Assembly: GCA_902788035.1 (NCBI GenBank)
Contig: CADAIL010000005.1
Span: 110,291 to 153,222, forward strand
DNA length: 42,932 bases
Source of the DNA: an uncultured Lachnospiraceae bacterium
GTDB taxonomy: Bacteria; Bacillota; Clostridia; Lachnospirales; Lachnospiraceae
Direction of reading: 5' to 3'
The notes beneath the pieces were generated by a model. The model searched no databases and was not told the DNA's origin. It was given only the letters and a program-made list of their open reading frames with translations. Of the stretch, positions 24,369 through 32,357 are shown piece by piece. Position numbers and translations under genes: made by a program. Position 1 is the stretch's first letter. Every line of letters begins with the position of its first letter.

Positions 24369-25135
24369 TTCGCACCTCCCGTCTTCTTAGCCCATTCCTG
24401 TATCTTCGTATAGTAGACATAGCCTTCTTCATCTGTACAGTCCCGATAAATCTCGTCGAGTTCTGATTTATCCAGCGAGAAGTATTCAGAAAATATATCC
24501 TCCGCCTCGGAAGCATACCCCTTAACTTTTTCTGTCTCCTCGGCGCTCATGTTCTTCTGACCAAAGTATCCGGCCTGATAAATCAGCTCTATGCCGGCAT
24601 AAAGGACATCACCATATTTGAGATTCCAGAAATCATTATCAAGCTCCGTCCCCGGTATCGCGTGAACGATTTTGTAGTCCATATAATAAGATATATACTT
24701 ATAGTGCGGCCACATCTGAAGCACCTCGGCTCCGTCCTCTCCGCCGATCTCGTTCAGGTAATCGCAGGTCGCATCCATATCGCCTGAAGCATATAGCTCT
24801 TCCAGTTTGGGAAAATACTTCTCCTTGAAGGCTGCCTCATCCCTGGCATCACGCCCGTTTCCGTAAAAGAAGTGATCCATAGCCCAGCTGAATACAAAGA
24901 GGCCGAGTACGAGGACTGCAACAATGGCAAAGATAATGGCGGCCAGTCTACCTACACGTCTGACCTCCTTCTTCGTGTGTCTGCCGCCCTCATCTCCGAG
25001 CTTTTCCGTGTTCTCCCGGATATCTTCGAGCTTCTCCATATATTCCGTCTCTGCTGCCCGCACGTTCATCACTCCGCAGTAGGGGCAGTAGGCGTCTTTA
25101 TCGGTGATTTCCGCGCCGCAGTTTCCACAATACAT
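24365..25135 (-). CDS. Zinc-ribbon membrane protein, first gene of the operon
   Basis: A 256-aa protein of unknown function with the same plan as the next gene: a zinc ribbon at residues 3-21 (CGNCGAEI...YCPYCGVMN), a charged linker with a predicted helix, one membrane segment at about 63-87 (LAAIIFAIVAVLVLGLFVF), and an acidic external domain of ~165 residues rich in Tyr, Asp and Glu. GGAGG before the ATG sets the start. The stop overlaps the following start by 4 bp. The two ribbon proteins are probably ancient duplicates, since domain order and spacing match while sequence identity is low. Confidence 0.82.
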   Translation of the reverse strand: MYCGNCGAEITDKDAYCPYCGVMNVRAAETEYMEKLEDIRENTEKLGDEGGRHTKKEVRRVGRLAAIIFAIVAVLVLGLFVFSWAMDHFFYGNGRDARDEAAFKEKYFPKLEELYASGDMDATCDYLNEIGGEDGAEVLQMWPHYKYISYYMDYKIVHAIPGTELDNDFWNLKYGDVLYAGIELIYQAGYFGQKNMSAEETEKVKGYASEAEDIFSEYFSLDKSELDEIYRDCTDEEGYVYYTKIQEWAKKTGGAK

Positions 25136-25231
25136 ATAAGCCTCCGGACCTCATTAAAGCTCCTTTTAGTATAGCACATTTTCATACGTTGTCATCGGAC
25201 AGTTAAAACCGGTCCCGATACTAACGAAAGA

Positions 25232-25255
25232 GCTGCCGCACATACGTGCGGCAGC
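25232..25255 (-). terminator. Terminator after ptsH
   Basis: GCTGCCGCAC and GTGCGGCAGC form a perfect 10-bp stem with a 4-base loop. On the minus strand it is followed by the moderately T-rich CTCTTTCGTT. Confidence 0.75.
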
Positions 25256-25289
25256 CCCGGTCGTTACGCTATATAAGCTCATACTCTGA

Positions 25290-25547
25290 TTACAGATTAG
25301 CTTTCATGAAAGCTTCGATCTCAGCAGCAGCCTTGTCTTCGTCAGCGCCTTCGATCTGGAAAGTAACCTCATTGCCCTTCTTTACGCCAAGGCTCATGAC
25401 TGCAAGGATCTTAGCAGCATTAGCTGACTTGCCATCCTTGATGATAGTGATCTTGCTTGCATAGGACTTGCACTGCTTTACAAGTTCGCCTGCCGGACGA
25501 GCATGGATGCCTTCAGGATCTGTGATTACATAGCTAAATGACTTCAT
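25290..25547 (-). CDS. HPr family phosphocarrier protein, Lys at position 46
   Basis: An 85-aa HPr of the phosphotransferase system, which passes phosphate from enzyme I to EIIA domains. GIHARPAG contains the active His15, and VMSLGVKKG the usual following loop. Gram-positive HPr normally has a regulatory Ser46 phosphorylated by HPr kinase; here that position is Lys46 (NAAKILAVM). It could carry phosphate for transport but could not be Ser-phosphorylated, so it should not serve as the CcpA corepressor. AAGGAGA precedes the ATG. It has its own extended -10 promoter and follows fruA by ~220 bp, so it may be the general HPr or one dedicated to fructose. Confidence 0.93.
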   Translation of the reverse strand: MKSFSYVITDPEGIHARPAGELVKQCKSYASKITIIKDGKSANAAKILAVMSLGVKKGNEVTFQIEGADEDKAAAEIEAFMKANL

Positions 25548-25574
25548 AAGATTGATCTCCTTATCAAAATATTC

Positions 25575-25638
25575 AACAGTCTTTATTGCCCTGACCCGGA
25601 CTGCTTCCAGACTGTTCTGCCTAAATCGTATTATAGCA
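25575..25638 (-). promoter_or_regulatory. ptsH promoter and leader hairpin
   Basis: On the minus strand TGCTATAAT (25630-25638) is an extended -10 box; no good -35 is present. In the leader AACAGTCT (25575-25582) and AGACTGTT (25609-25616) can pair. Confidence 0.6.
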
Positions 25639-25707
25639 CAAAAGCATTTAATATTAATAGTATCTGTGCATCTTTTTCACACACTTTTTAGAAAAAACAT
25701 GTGATCG

Positions 25708-25742
25708 TATATGTCAGTGGGGACATCCGCCACTGACATATA
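25708..25742. repeat. Perfect 13-bp hairpin between fruA and ptsH, related to family II
   Basis: TATATGTCAGTGG (25708-25720) and CCACTGACATATA (25730-25742) pair perfectly around a nine-base loop. TCAGTGGGG and CCGCCACTGA also form a hairpin in the family II element at 21347-21379. It has no T run, so it is not a standard terminator, but it may protect the 3' end of fruA mRNA. Confidence 0.75.
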
Positions 25743-25766
25743 CAGACTGTAGCTTAAGAATCAGTA

Positions 25767-27704
25767 TCAGCCCTCGTACGGCTTCTTCCAGAAGGAAAGG
25801 ATCAGGCAGCCGATGATAGAACCAACTGCGAGCGCTACGAAATACATGATCGGGTTCGTGATGATCGCGATTACCCAGAAGCCGCCGTGCGGAGCCGGGC
25901 TTGCGCATCCGAACATAGCAGAAAGAGCACCTGCGACTGCGGAACCGATGATGCAGGACGGAATGACATGTCCCGGATCAGCTGCAGCGTACGGGATAGC
26001 ACCTTCGGAGATGAAGGAAAGACCCATGATGTAGTTTACAAGACCGGCCTTCTTATCAGCCTCAGACCACTTATTCTTGAAGATTGTTGTGGAAAGAGCG
26101 ATTACGAGCGGAGGAACCATACCACCGACCATAACGGAAGCCATGATGATCTTGCCTGCGTCTGTGCCTTCAGCCAGCATAGCTGTACCGAAAACGTAAG
26201 CTGCCTTGTTGAACGGGCCGCCCATGTCGATGGACATCATGCCGCCGACGATCGCGCCGAGAAGGACAAGGTTGGATGTTCCCATGCCGTTCAGGACATT
26301 GGTCATTGCTGTGTTGATCCATGCGAAGATCGGGTTAACTGTGAACATGATAACGCCGATAGCGAGGATACCGATCAGCGGATACAGCAGGACAGGCTTG
26401 ATGCCTTCGAGAGAATCCGGAAGAGCATCGCATGCGCCTTCGAGCCACTTGACAAAGAAGCCTGCCGCGAAGCCTGCGAACAGAGCGCCGAGGAAGCCGC
26501 CGCCGACAGCAGCGCCGCCGCCGAGCCAGCCCCAGCTGTAGCCTGCATTTGCAAGAGTACCGCCTACGAAACCGACTGCAAGACCCGGTCTGTCAGCGAT
26601 CGCCATCGCGATGTAACCTGCAAGGATCGGGAGCATGAAGCCGAATGCGTCGCCGCCGACCTGCTTGAAGAAGTGAGCTGCCGGTGTAGCAGAACCGAAG
26701 TCAGCGCCTGCGTTCGGAGCAAGGAATCCGTCGATCAGGAATGCGATCGCGATCAGGATACCGCCGCCGACAACGAACGGAAGCATGTGGGAAACGCCGT
26801 TCATAAGGTACTTGTAGAAGGAAGCGCCGATGCCCTGGCCTTCGCCGTCAGAAGCGGAAGCTGCAGGAGCTGTTCCGTCAAGGATAGGTGCTTCGTTGTT
26901 CATGATCTTGTTGATCAGTTCTTCCGGCTTGTTGATACCGGCAGAAACAGATGTCTGATAGACTCTCTTGCCGCCGAAACGCGCAAGATCGATTGTCTTG
27001 TCAGCTGCGATAATGATACCCTTGGCATTGGCGATTTCTTCAGCTGTGAGAATATTCTTCGCGCCAACGGAACCCTGTGTCTCAGCCTTCAGCTTAAGGC
27101 CCATCTCTGTCGCTTTCTTCTCAAGAGCTTCCGCTGCCATGTAGGTATGCGCAATACCTGTCGGGCAGGCTGTGATCGCAAGGATGTCATAGCCCTGGGA
27201 TACGCCGGATGCTGCAGCAGCTTCCTTAGCTTCTTCGTCAGCAAGCTTCTCGCCCTCTGCCTTGTCGATGATGGAAAGGAACTCATCAACTGACTTGGCA
27301 GCTCTCAGGGAATCTGTGAAATCGTCATCCATCAGCAGCATGGAAAGGCGGGAAAGAACTTCAAGGTGAACGTTCTCTTTCGTATTCGGAGCTGCAATCA
27401 GGAAAATGATGTTGGACGGCTCTCCGTCCGGAGCCTCGTAATCAACGCCTTCCGGCAGCGTCATGGCTGCAAGGCCCGGAGCCTTGACGGCGTCTGTCTT
27501 TGCGTGCGGGATAGCGATACCGTCGCCGATACCTGTTGTGCTTTCTTTTTCACGTGCAAGGACGGCAGCTTTATACTTCTCTTTGTCAGAGATGTTGCCC
27601 TCTTTGTACATGAGGTCTACCATCTGGTTGATGGCATCCATCTTGCTTGTCGCGCTTCCGCCGAGCTTAATGCCTTCCGGTTTCAGCAAATCTCTAATTC
27701 TCAT
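25767..27704 (-). CDS. fruA: PTS fructose transporter, EIIABC
   Basis: A 645-aa fructose permease with all three domains in one chain. EIIA (1-150) has the phospho-histidine His67 in GIAIPHAKT. EIIB (about 172-270) has phospho-cysteine Cys180 in AITACPTGIAHTYMAAEAL. A linker rich in Ala and Ser leads to EIIC (about 300-645), a set of hydrophobic helices. It takes up fructose as fructose-1-phosphate. The upstream in-frame TTG at 27710 is rejected in favour of ATG 27704, which has GAGGAGG seven bases before. It is third in fruR-fruK-fruA. Confidence 0.96.
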   Translation of the reverse strand: MRIRDLLKPEGIKLGGSATSKMDAINQMVDLMYKEGNISDKEKYKAAVLAREKESTTGIGDGIAIPHAKTDAVKAPGLAAMTLPEGVDYEAPDGEPSNIIFLIAAPNTKENVHLEVLSRLSMLLMDDDFTDSLRAAKSVDEFLSIIDKAEGEKLADEEAKEAAAASGVSQGYDILAITACPTGIAHTYMAAEALEKKATEMGLKLKAETQGSVGAKNILTAEEIANAKGIIIAADKTIDLARFGGKRVYQTSVSAGINKPEELINKIMNNEAPILDGTAPAASASDGEGQGIGASFYKYLMNGVSHMLPFVVGGGILIAIAFLIDGFLAPNAGADFGSATPAAHFFKQVGGDAFGFMLPILAGYIAMAIADRPGLAVGFVGGTLANAGYSWGWLGGGAAVGGGFLGALFAGFAAGFFVKWLEGACDALPDSLEGIKPVLLYPLIGILAIGVIMFTVNPIFAWINTAMTNVLNGMGTSNLVLLGAIVGGMMSIDMGGPFNKAAYVFGTAMLAEGTDAGKIIMASVMVGGMVPPLVIALSTTIFKNKWSEADKKAGLVNYIMGLSFISEGAIPYAAADPGHVIPSCIIGSAVAGALSAMFGCASPAPHGGFWVIAIITNPIMYFVALAVGSIIGCLILSFWKKPYEG

Positions 27705-27723
27705 ACCCAATCCTCCTCATATT

Positions 27724-27762
27724 GCCCTCAGGGGGCTTTTATGTCGGGAGATGCTCTCCCGA
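27724..27762 (-). other. Hairpins in the fruK-fruA intergenic region
   Basis: TCGGGAGA (27744-27751) and TCTCCCGA (27755-27762) form a perfect 8-bp stem with a 3-base loop. A second, GCCC/GGGC, is at 27724-27736, and a third, GCCGGT/ACCGGC, is near 27860. There is no terminator T run. They may set the ratio of fruK to fruA by RNA processing. Confidence 0.55.
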
Positions 27763-27875
27763 TGGTTTAAAATACGGGGCTTCCTACTTGAAACTCCGGA
27801 TTTTTCTTTGAATCGGCCGCTCTTCCAAGTATGCAGGAATCAGCAGCCCTGCCGGTCATACCGGCTCTTTCCGCT

Positions 27876-28790
27876 TTATTCGATCGGCGGAAGTTTCTCG
27901 AGCAGAGCTTCCACTTCCGGTCTTGTCGCAAGGTCCGGAGAGAATGCGCTGGCCGATCCTGTGCAGAGGCCCATGCGGAATGCTGTCATGTAATCGTTCG
28001 ATTCGATCATGCCTGTTACGAAGCCTGCGACCATGGAATCACCTGCGCCGACAGAGTTCACGACTGTGCCCTTCGGAGCCTCGCTCTTCATGACGTCGCC
28101 CTTCTCGGAGATGAATACTGCGCCTTCGCCTGCCATGGAGATGAGGACATTGCGTGCGCCCTCTTCCTGCAGCTTCTTTGCGTACGGAACGACTTCATCC
28201 TTTGTCTTCAGTGTAACACCGTAGATATCACCGAGCTCATGGTTATTCGGCTTGATCAGGAACGGATGATACTTAAGAACGTTGACCAGCAGATCCTTTT
28301 CAGCGTCAACTACGATGTCGATGCCCTTGCCTTCAAGTCTTGACATAATGCGCTCATACATGTCACCCGGGAGAGTGTTCGGCACGCTGCCGGAGATGAT
28401 CAGAATGTCGCCAGCCTGAAGCTTATCGAGCTGCTTGTAGAGAGCCTCAATGTTCTCATCCGTGATCTTCGGTCCCTGACCGTTGATCTCGGATTCTTCG
28501 TTGGATTTCACCTTAACATTGATTCTGGAGAGTCCTTCAGAAACCTCAATGAAGTCAGAATCTACACCAAATGTGGCGAGTCTTGCTGCGATCTCACGGC
28601 CTGTGAAACCTGCCATGAAGCCGAGCGCGCAGCTCTCATGTCCCATGTTCTTAAGAACGATAGAGACATTGATTCCCTTGCCTCCCGGGAGGATGTTCTC
28701 GTAGTAGGTACGATTGATCACACCCAGGCGAAGGTTCTCGACTCTGATGATGTAGTCCAGCGACGGGTTAAATGTTACTGTGTAAATCAT
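27876..28790 (-). CDS. fruK: 1-phosphofructokinase
   Basis: A 304-aa kinase of the PfkB (ribokinase-like) family that converts fructose-1-phosphate to fructose-1,6-bisphosphate. The N-terminal VTFNPSLDYI and GGKGINVSIVL are typical of FruK, and the C-terminal VNSVGAGDSMVAGF holds the catalytic aspartate. Related tagatose-6-phosphate kinases share the motifs; the fru operon decides. The ATG overlaps the fruR stop by 4 bp with GGAGGTG in front, so the two are translationally coupled. Confidence 0.95.
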   Translation of the reverse strand: MIYTVTFNPSLDYIIRVENLRLGVINRTYYENILPGGKGINVSIVLKNMGHESCALGFMAGFTGREIAARLATFGVDSDFIEVSEGLSRINVKVKSNEESEINGQGPKITDENIEALYKQLDKLQAGDILIISGSVPNTLPGDMYERIMSRLEGKGIDIVVDAEKDLLVNVLKYHPFLIKPNNHELGDIYGVTLKTKDEVVPYAKKLQEEGARNVLISMAGEGAVFISEKGDVMKSEAPKGTVVNSVGAGDSMVAGFVTGMIESNDYMTAFRMGLCTGSASAFSPDLATRPEVEALLEKLPPIE

Positions 28791-29536
28791 TTTGTCACCT
28801 CCACTATGTTTTCATATTTTTTATATTTACTGTCCGTCAGTTTTCCTGTGATGATCGTGGCTGTGTCGAATGCTGCAAATGTAATCGGCGACACCACAGA
28901 GAACTTACTCCGGTCACATAAAATATACCTGTTCGTGCACTGCTCCATGGAAAGCTGCTTGATCAGTGCTTCGTTCGGGTCCGGCGTTGTGAACCCCGTC
29001 TCATAGGTCACTCCGTTCGTCCCCCAGAATCCGATCGTAAAATGAAGTCTTGAGACATAGCCGAGGGCGTCTCCTCCGACGATTGCTTCCGTGGTACTCT
29101 TAACTTCTCCGCCCGGCAGGAATGTCCTGCAGCCCTTATGGATCAGCTTCAGGGCATGCGTCAGAGAATTGGTGACATATGTAGCCCTCATCTCCCGGAT
29201 ATTATCGACAAGACATTCCGTTGTTGTTCCCGCGTCAATGTAGACAAAATCATCCGGTCCGATGAGGCCGGCCGCATATCTCCCGATGATCTGCTTCTCC
29301 TCATTATTCATGGAATACTTTTCTTCCATGGTGATGTCTTTGCCCACATACTGGGTCTCGATACTGGTCGCTCCTCCATGGACCTTGACCAGCTTTCCCA
29401 TCCTGTTAAGTTGAGTCAGGTCCCTTCGGATCGTCGAGGCAGATACGCCGAGCACTGCTTCAAGTTCGGGAACAGACACCGCCTTCTCCCTCTCCACGAT
29501 GTCCAGAATCGAAGCCCATCTCTCTTCTGTCAGCAT
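28787..29536 (-). CDS. fruR: DeoR-family transcriptional regulator of the fructose operon
   Basis: A 249-aa DeoR-type regulator. The N-terminal helix-turn-helix is VSVPELEAVLGVSASTIRRDLTQLNRMGKL, and KVHGGA closes the DNA-binding domain. The C-terminal sugar-phosphate sensor has the family YIDAGTTTE loop and ends in a region with a conserved Asp-containing CDRSKF. As first gene of fruRKA it probably represses the operon until fructose-1-phosphate is made. AAGGAGA precedes the ATG. The promoter and direct-repeat operators lie upstream. Confidence 0.92.
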   Translation of the reverse strand: MLTEERWASILDIVEREKAVSVPELEAVLGVSASTIRRDLTQLNRMGKLVKVHGGATSIETQYVGKDITMEEKYSMNNEEKQIIGRYAAGLIGPDDFVYIDAGTTTECLVDNIREMRATYVTNSLTHALKLIHKGCRTFLPGGEVKSTTEAIVGGDALGYVSRLHFTIGFWGTNGVTYETGFTTPDPNEALIKQLSMEQCTNRYILCDRSKFSVVSPITFAAFDTATIITGKLTDSKYKKYENIVEVTK

Positions 29537-29616
29537 ACTATCTCCTTGATCGGCCGGTATCCTCTGATCACAGCCGCCCTCACAAACTTCACGAACTATT
29601 TACATTTATAAAACCT

Positions 29617-29645
29617 TTATAAATAATAGCATTATTCGCAGTCAA
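29617..29645 (-). promoter_or_regulatory. fru operon promoter
   Basis: On the minus strand TTGACT (29640-29645) and TTATAA (29617-29622) are 17 bp apart, ~80 bp upstream of fruR. Confidence 0.65.
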
Positions 29646-29744
29646 ATTCAATCATTTGTGAGCATGAATAATCCCTAAAATTTGGACCTGTTTTTTGTGA
29701 AAAGCGTTCAAAAGCTGAGCATTGTACATGACAAAAAACCCTAT

Positions 29745-29803
29745 TTTGCGCATGTTTGCGTACTTTTCACGGATAAGCCGATGACCATTTGCTCACTTTT
29801 GCT
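29745..29803. promoter_or_regulatory. Two pairs of 10-bp-spaced direct repeats, candidate FruR operators
   Basis: TTTGCG occurs at 29745-29750 and 29755-29760, and TTTGCT at 29788-29793 and 29798-29803. The period is one DNA turn, as in direct-repeat operators of several DeoR-family regulators. The pairs lie ~100 and ~145 bp upstream of the -35 box, which is far for simple repression. Confidence 0.45.
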
Positions 29804-29830
29804 CATTTTCGTTTTATGGACTTTTTTCCA

Positions 29831-29937
29831 GTCTCACTCGCGAGACTTGGCGAGGGATTCGGGTCGTCCCCACTGAGACGAGCAGGATATTTATTTACCC
29901 ACCGCTTGTAGAAGTGGGGGTCTTCCCCCACTGAGAT
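29831..29937. repeat. Family II element, short copy
   Basis: This copy matches the element before argJ at both ends but lacks its middle. GTCTC-ACTCGC-GAGAC begins it, then GAGGGATTCGGGTC. After a gap come CCACTGAGAC, AGCAGGATATT and ACCCACCGCTTG, then the hairpin GTGGGGG-TCTT-CCCCCAC. It lies between the fru operators and the hflX terminator. Together these explain the 29537-30015 gene-free stretch. Confidence 0.75.
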
Positions 29938-30013
29938 AAAAAAAGTTTTCCCGACAGGCCTGCTCTCTACACCGACAATTCGCCGGTCAGAGAATATGTC
30001 CTGTCAGGAAAAC
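29938..30013 (-). terminator. Terminator of the hflX operon
   Basis: GTTTTCCCGACAGG (29945-29958) pairs with CCTGTCAGGAAAAC (30000-30013), enclosing an inner ACCG/CGGT hairpin. On the minus strand seven T follow. Confidence 0.85.
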
Positions 30014-30015
30014 CT

Positions 30016-31272
30016 TTATACTTCCGCAAGAAGTTTTCCGTATAGCGGAGACGGCACCAGAGCTTTCACATAGATCCCGTCCTCTCGATATTCCTCCGTC
30101 ATGAGCTGGCCTTCGCTGCGAATCCGTGAGATGAGGCCGGCCTTAGCATAAGGTATCGTCTCTTCATAGAGGATCTGTCCCTGCAGGATGAATTCGGAAA
30201 GCCCCTCAGCGAAAGCGTCTATGCCTTCCCCTGTCTTTGCGGAAATGCAGTAAGTCTTCTCCGCATGAGAATCCCACAGGTGATGACCTTCCCGGTCCTC
30301 GAGAAGATCGATCTTGTTGAACAATGTGTAAACAGGCTTCACACCTGCCCCGAGGTCATTCAGAGTCTCGTAGACGACAGCCATCTGCGTGTCCATCCTC
30401 GGATTCGATGCGTCAGCCACGTGGATAATAAGATCCGCGTAGACGACCTCCTCAAGAGTACTTCGGAACGCTTCAATCAGATGATGGGGCAGCTTGCGGA
30501 TAAAGCCTACCGTGTCAGTGAGCAGTATCTCACTGCCGCACGGCAGAAGCACGGCTCTCGTCGTGGGGTCAAGTGTGGCAAAGAGTTCGTCCTCGGCAAG
30601 GACACCGGCGTCCGTCAGATAGTTGAGCAGTGTCGATTTTCCGGCATTGGTATAGCCTACGATTGCTGCCACCGGCGGGGTCTTGCCCTTTTTGCGGCCG
30701 GACCTTATGAGTTCACGATGCCGGACAACTTCCGCCAGTTCCTCTCTGAGGACAGAAATCCGCTTTCCGATAAGCCGTCTGTCCATCTCCAGTTTCTTTT
30801 CACCGGGACCTCTCGTTCCGATACCGCCGCCAAGACGTGACATTGACTTTCCGAGTCCCACCAGTCTGGCTGATCTGTATCGCAGCTGGGCAAGCTCGAC
30901 CTGGATTTTTCCCTCGGCAGTGCTCGCTCTCTGTGCAAATATATCGAGGATCAGCATCGTTCTGTCCACCACCTTGACGGCAAGCGCGTCAGTCAGATTA
31001 TTATACTGGGCAGGGGTCAGCTCATCATCCATGACCACTGACGAGACATCCTGCATCTCGATGAGCGCAGCGACTTCCTCTATTTTTCCCTTTCCTATAT
31101 AAGTACCCGGATGAATACGCTCTCTGGCCTGGGTTACCCGTCCGACCACAATTCCGCCGGCGGTTCGCACAAGTTCAGCCAGCTCATCCAGCGATTCCTG
31201 TGTCTCCCACTCGTCACCCATCTGTACAGCGACAAGCAGGACCCGTTCTTCTTTCTGGGCAGTTTCTATCAT
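30016..31272 (-). CDS. hflX: GTPase HflX
   Basis: A 418-aa GTPase that binds the large ribosomal subunit and splits stalled or hibernating ribosomes. The N-terminal HflX domain (about 1-195) includes GTYIGKGKIEEV and the glycine-rich SRLGGGIGTRGPGEKKLE. The G domain has AIVGYTNAGKSTLLN (G1), TLDPTTRAV (G2), LTDTVGF (G3) and FNKIDLL (G4). It is full length. GGGAGA precedes the ATG. It is the last gene of the long minus-strand run and is followed by a strong terminator. Confidence 0.96.
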   Translation of the reverse strand: MIETAQKEERVLLVAVQMGDEWETQESLDELAELVRTAGGIVVGRVTQARERIHPGTYIGKGKIEEVAALIEMQDVSSVVMDDELTPAQYNNLTDALAVKVVDRTMLILDIFAQRASTAEGKIQVELAQLRYRSARLVGLGKSMSRLGGGIGTRGPGEKKLEMDRRLIGKRISVLREELAEVVRHRELIRSGRKKGKTPPVAAIVGYTNAGKSTLLNYLTDAGVLAEDELFATLDPTTRAVLLPCGSEILLTDTVGFIRKLPHHLIEAFRSTLEEVVYADLIIHVADASNPRMDTQMAVVYETLNDLGAGVKPVYTLFNKIDLLEDREGHHLWDSHAEKTYCISAKTGEGIDAFAEGLSEFILQGQILYEETIPYAKAGLISRIRSEGQLMTEEYREDGIYVKALVPSPLYGKLLAEV

Positions 31273-31290
31273 ATATACTTCTCCCGCTTA

Positions 31291-32340
31291 TCAACGTGTC
31301 GAAAGGAATTCGTTTTCGCGAAGACCTGCTTCGTCAGCCGGATACATGGCGATGTAGGCCGCCGATTTAGCCTTGGCCATCGCCCAGTCCCTGCGGTGCT
31401 CGTAGATAATAATTTCATTAAAGAGCAGGCCGCGGTTGGCAGTGCTGTTGCCGTATTCGAGGCCCTTCTCGACATTTGCAAGTGCCTTTTCATAATCGTC
31501 ATCTTCCATATCGCACAGAGCAAGCCCGTTGTAGGCCGCAGGCGCCGTAGACGGATCGTCGACGTATTCGTTGAACATGGCCCTTGCGTCGGCCACATCG
31601 TTAAGGGCAAGGTAAACTCTGCCGAGCAGCAGGATCGATCCGGAATCCTCCGGGTCCTCATCGAGGGCCTGGATCAGATAGGACTTAGCGTCGTCATAGT
31701 TCTGCAGATAGTAATTGACGAGCCCTTTATTATAGTAGTCGGCCTGCGATGTGTTGACGATTTTCAGCGCCCTCTCGAGATAATCGCTGCCGTCAGCCCG
31801 CTTGCCGTGGGAGGCGTACGCCTGATAGATATTGATGTACAGGTCGTAGTCTCCGCTCAGCGTTGCCGCCTTGTCAAAGTCCGACGCTGCCGCCGCCTCA
31901 TTTCCTAGTTCCATATTCAGCCTGCCCCGAAGGAAGAGGACATCCGGATCTGTCTCTCTGGCAAGTATACTGTTGTAAATCTCCATTGTCTTGTCTGTCT
32001 CGCCGTGCCTCTGCCTGCAGAAAGCAAGGTACAGATTCACATCCTTTGTGAAATCCACTCCCTGTCCGTCTACATTGAGAAGTGCCCGCTCGAACGCAAT
32101 ACATGCCTCCGCGTAGTTGCTGGTGGACATCTGCGCGAGCCCAAGCCCCCGATATGCGTAAGCTAAATAATAGCCGCTCTCGATGACTTTCTTAAAGCCG
32201 GCCTCGGCCTCCTCATAGGAGCCCGATACGAGCTGGGTAGATGCTTCCGTGTAGGCCGCCTTCGCATCTCCGCGCGCGCAGCCGGCAAGCAGCGCAGCCA
32301 TAACAATGGCTATGACATAAAGTTTCTTTTTTAATTTCAA
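31291..32340 (-). CDS. TPR-repeat lipoprotein
   Basis: A 349-aa exported protein. The signal peptide (KKLYVIAIVMAALLAGCA) ends in a lipobox at Cys21. The rest is made of about eight tetratricopeptide-type repeats (for example YLAYAYRGLGLAQMSTSNYAEACIAFERAL and YYNKGLVNYYLQNYDDAKSYLIQAL), a scaffold for protein contacts at the outer membrane face. The partner is unknown. GGAGG precedes the ATG. It is 18 bp from hflX and 17 bp from the nucleotidyltransferase, and so co-transcribed with both. Confidence 0.87.
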   Translation of the reverse strand: MKLKKKLYVIAIVMAALLAGCARGDAKAAYTEASTQLVSGSYEEAEAGFKKVIESGYYLAYAYRGLGLAQMSTSNYAEACIAFERALLNVDGQGVDFTKDVNLYLAFCRQRHGETDKTMEIYNSILARETDPDVLFLRGRLNMELGNEAAAASDFDKAATLSGDYDLYINIYQAYASHGKRADGSDYLERALKIVNTSQADYYNKGLVNYYLQNYDDAKSYLIQALDEDPEDSGSILLLGRVYLALNDVADARAMFNEYVDDPSTAPAAYNGLALCDMEDDDYEKALANVEKGLEYGNSTANRGLLFNEIIIYEHRRDWAMAKAKSAAYIAMYPADEAGLRENEFLSTR

Positions 32341-32357
32341 TGAAAAGCCTCCGGGTA

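Noticed and set aside
25887..27293. Long plus-strand ORF (468 codons)
   Set aside because: It is antisense to fruA, whose domains and active residues are complete. The cysteine/arginine/aspartate-rich composition is typical of a shadow frame in GC-rich third positions.
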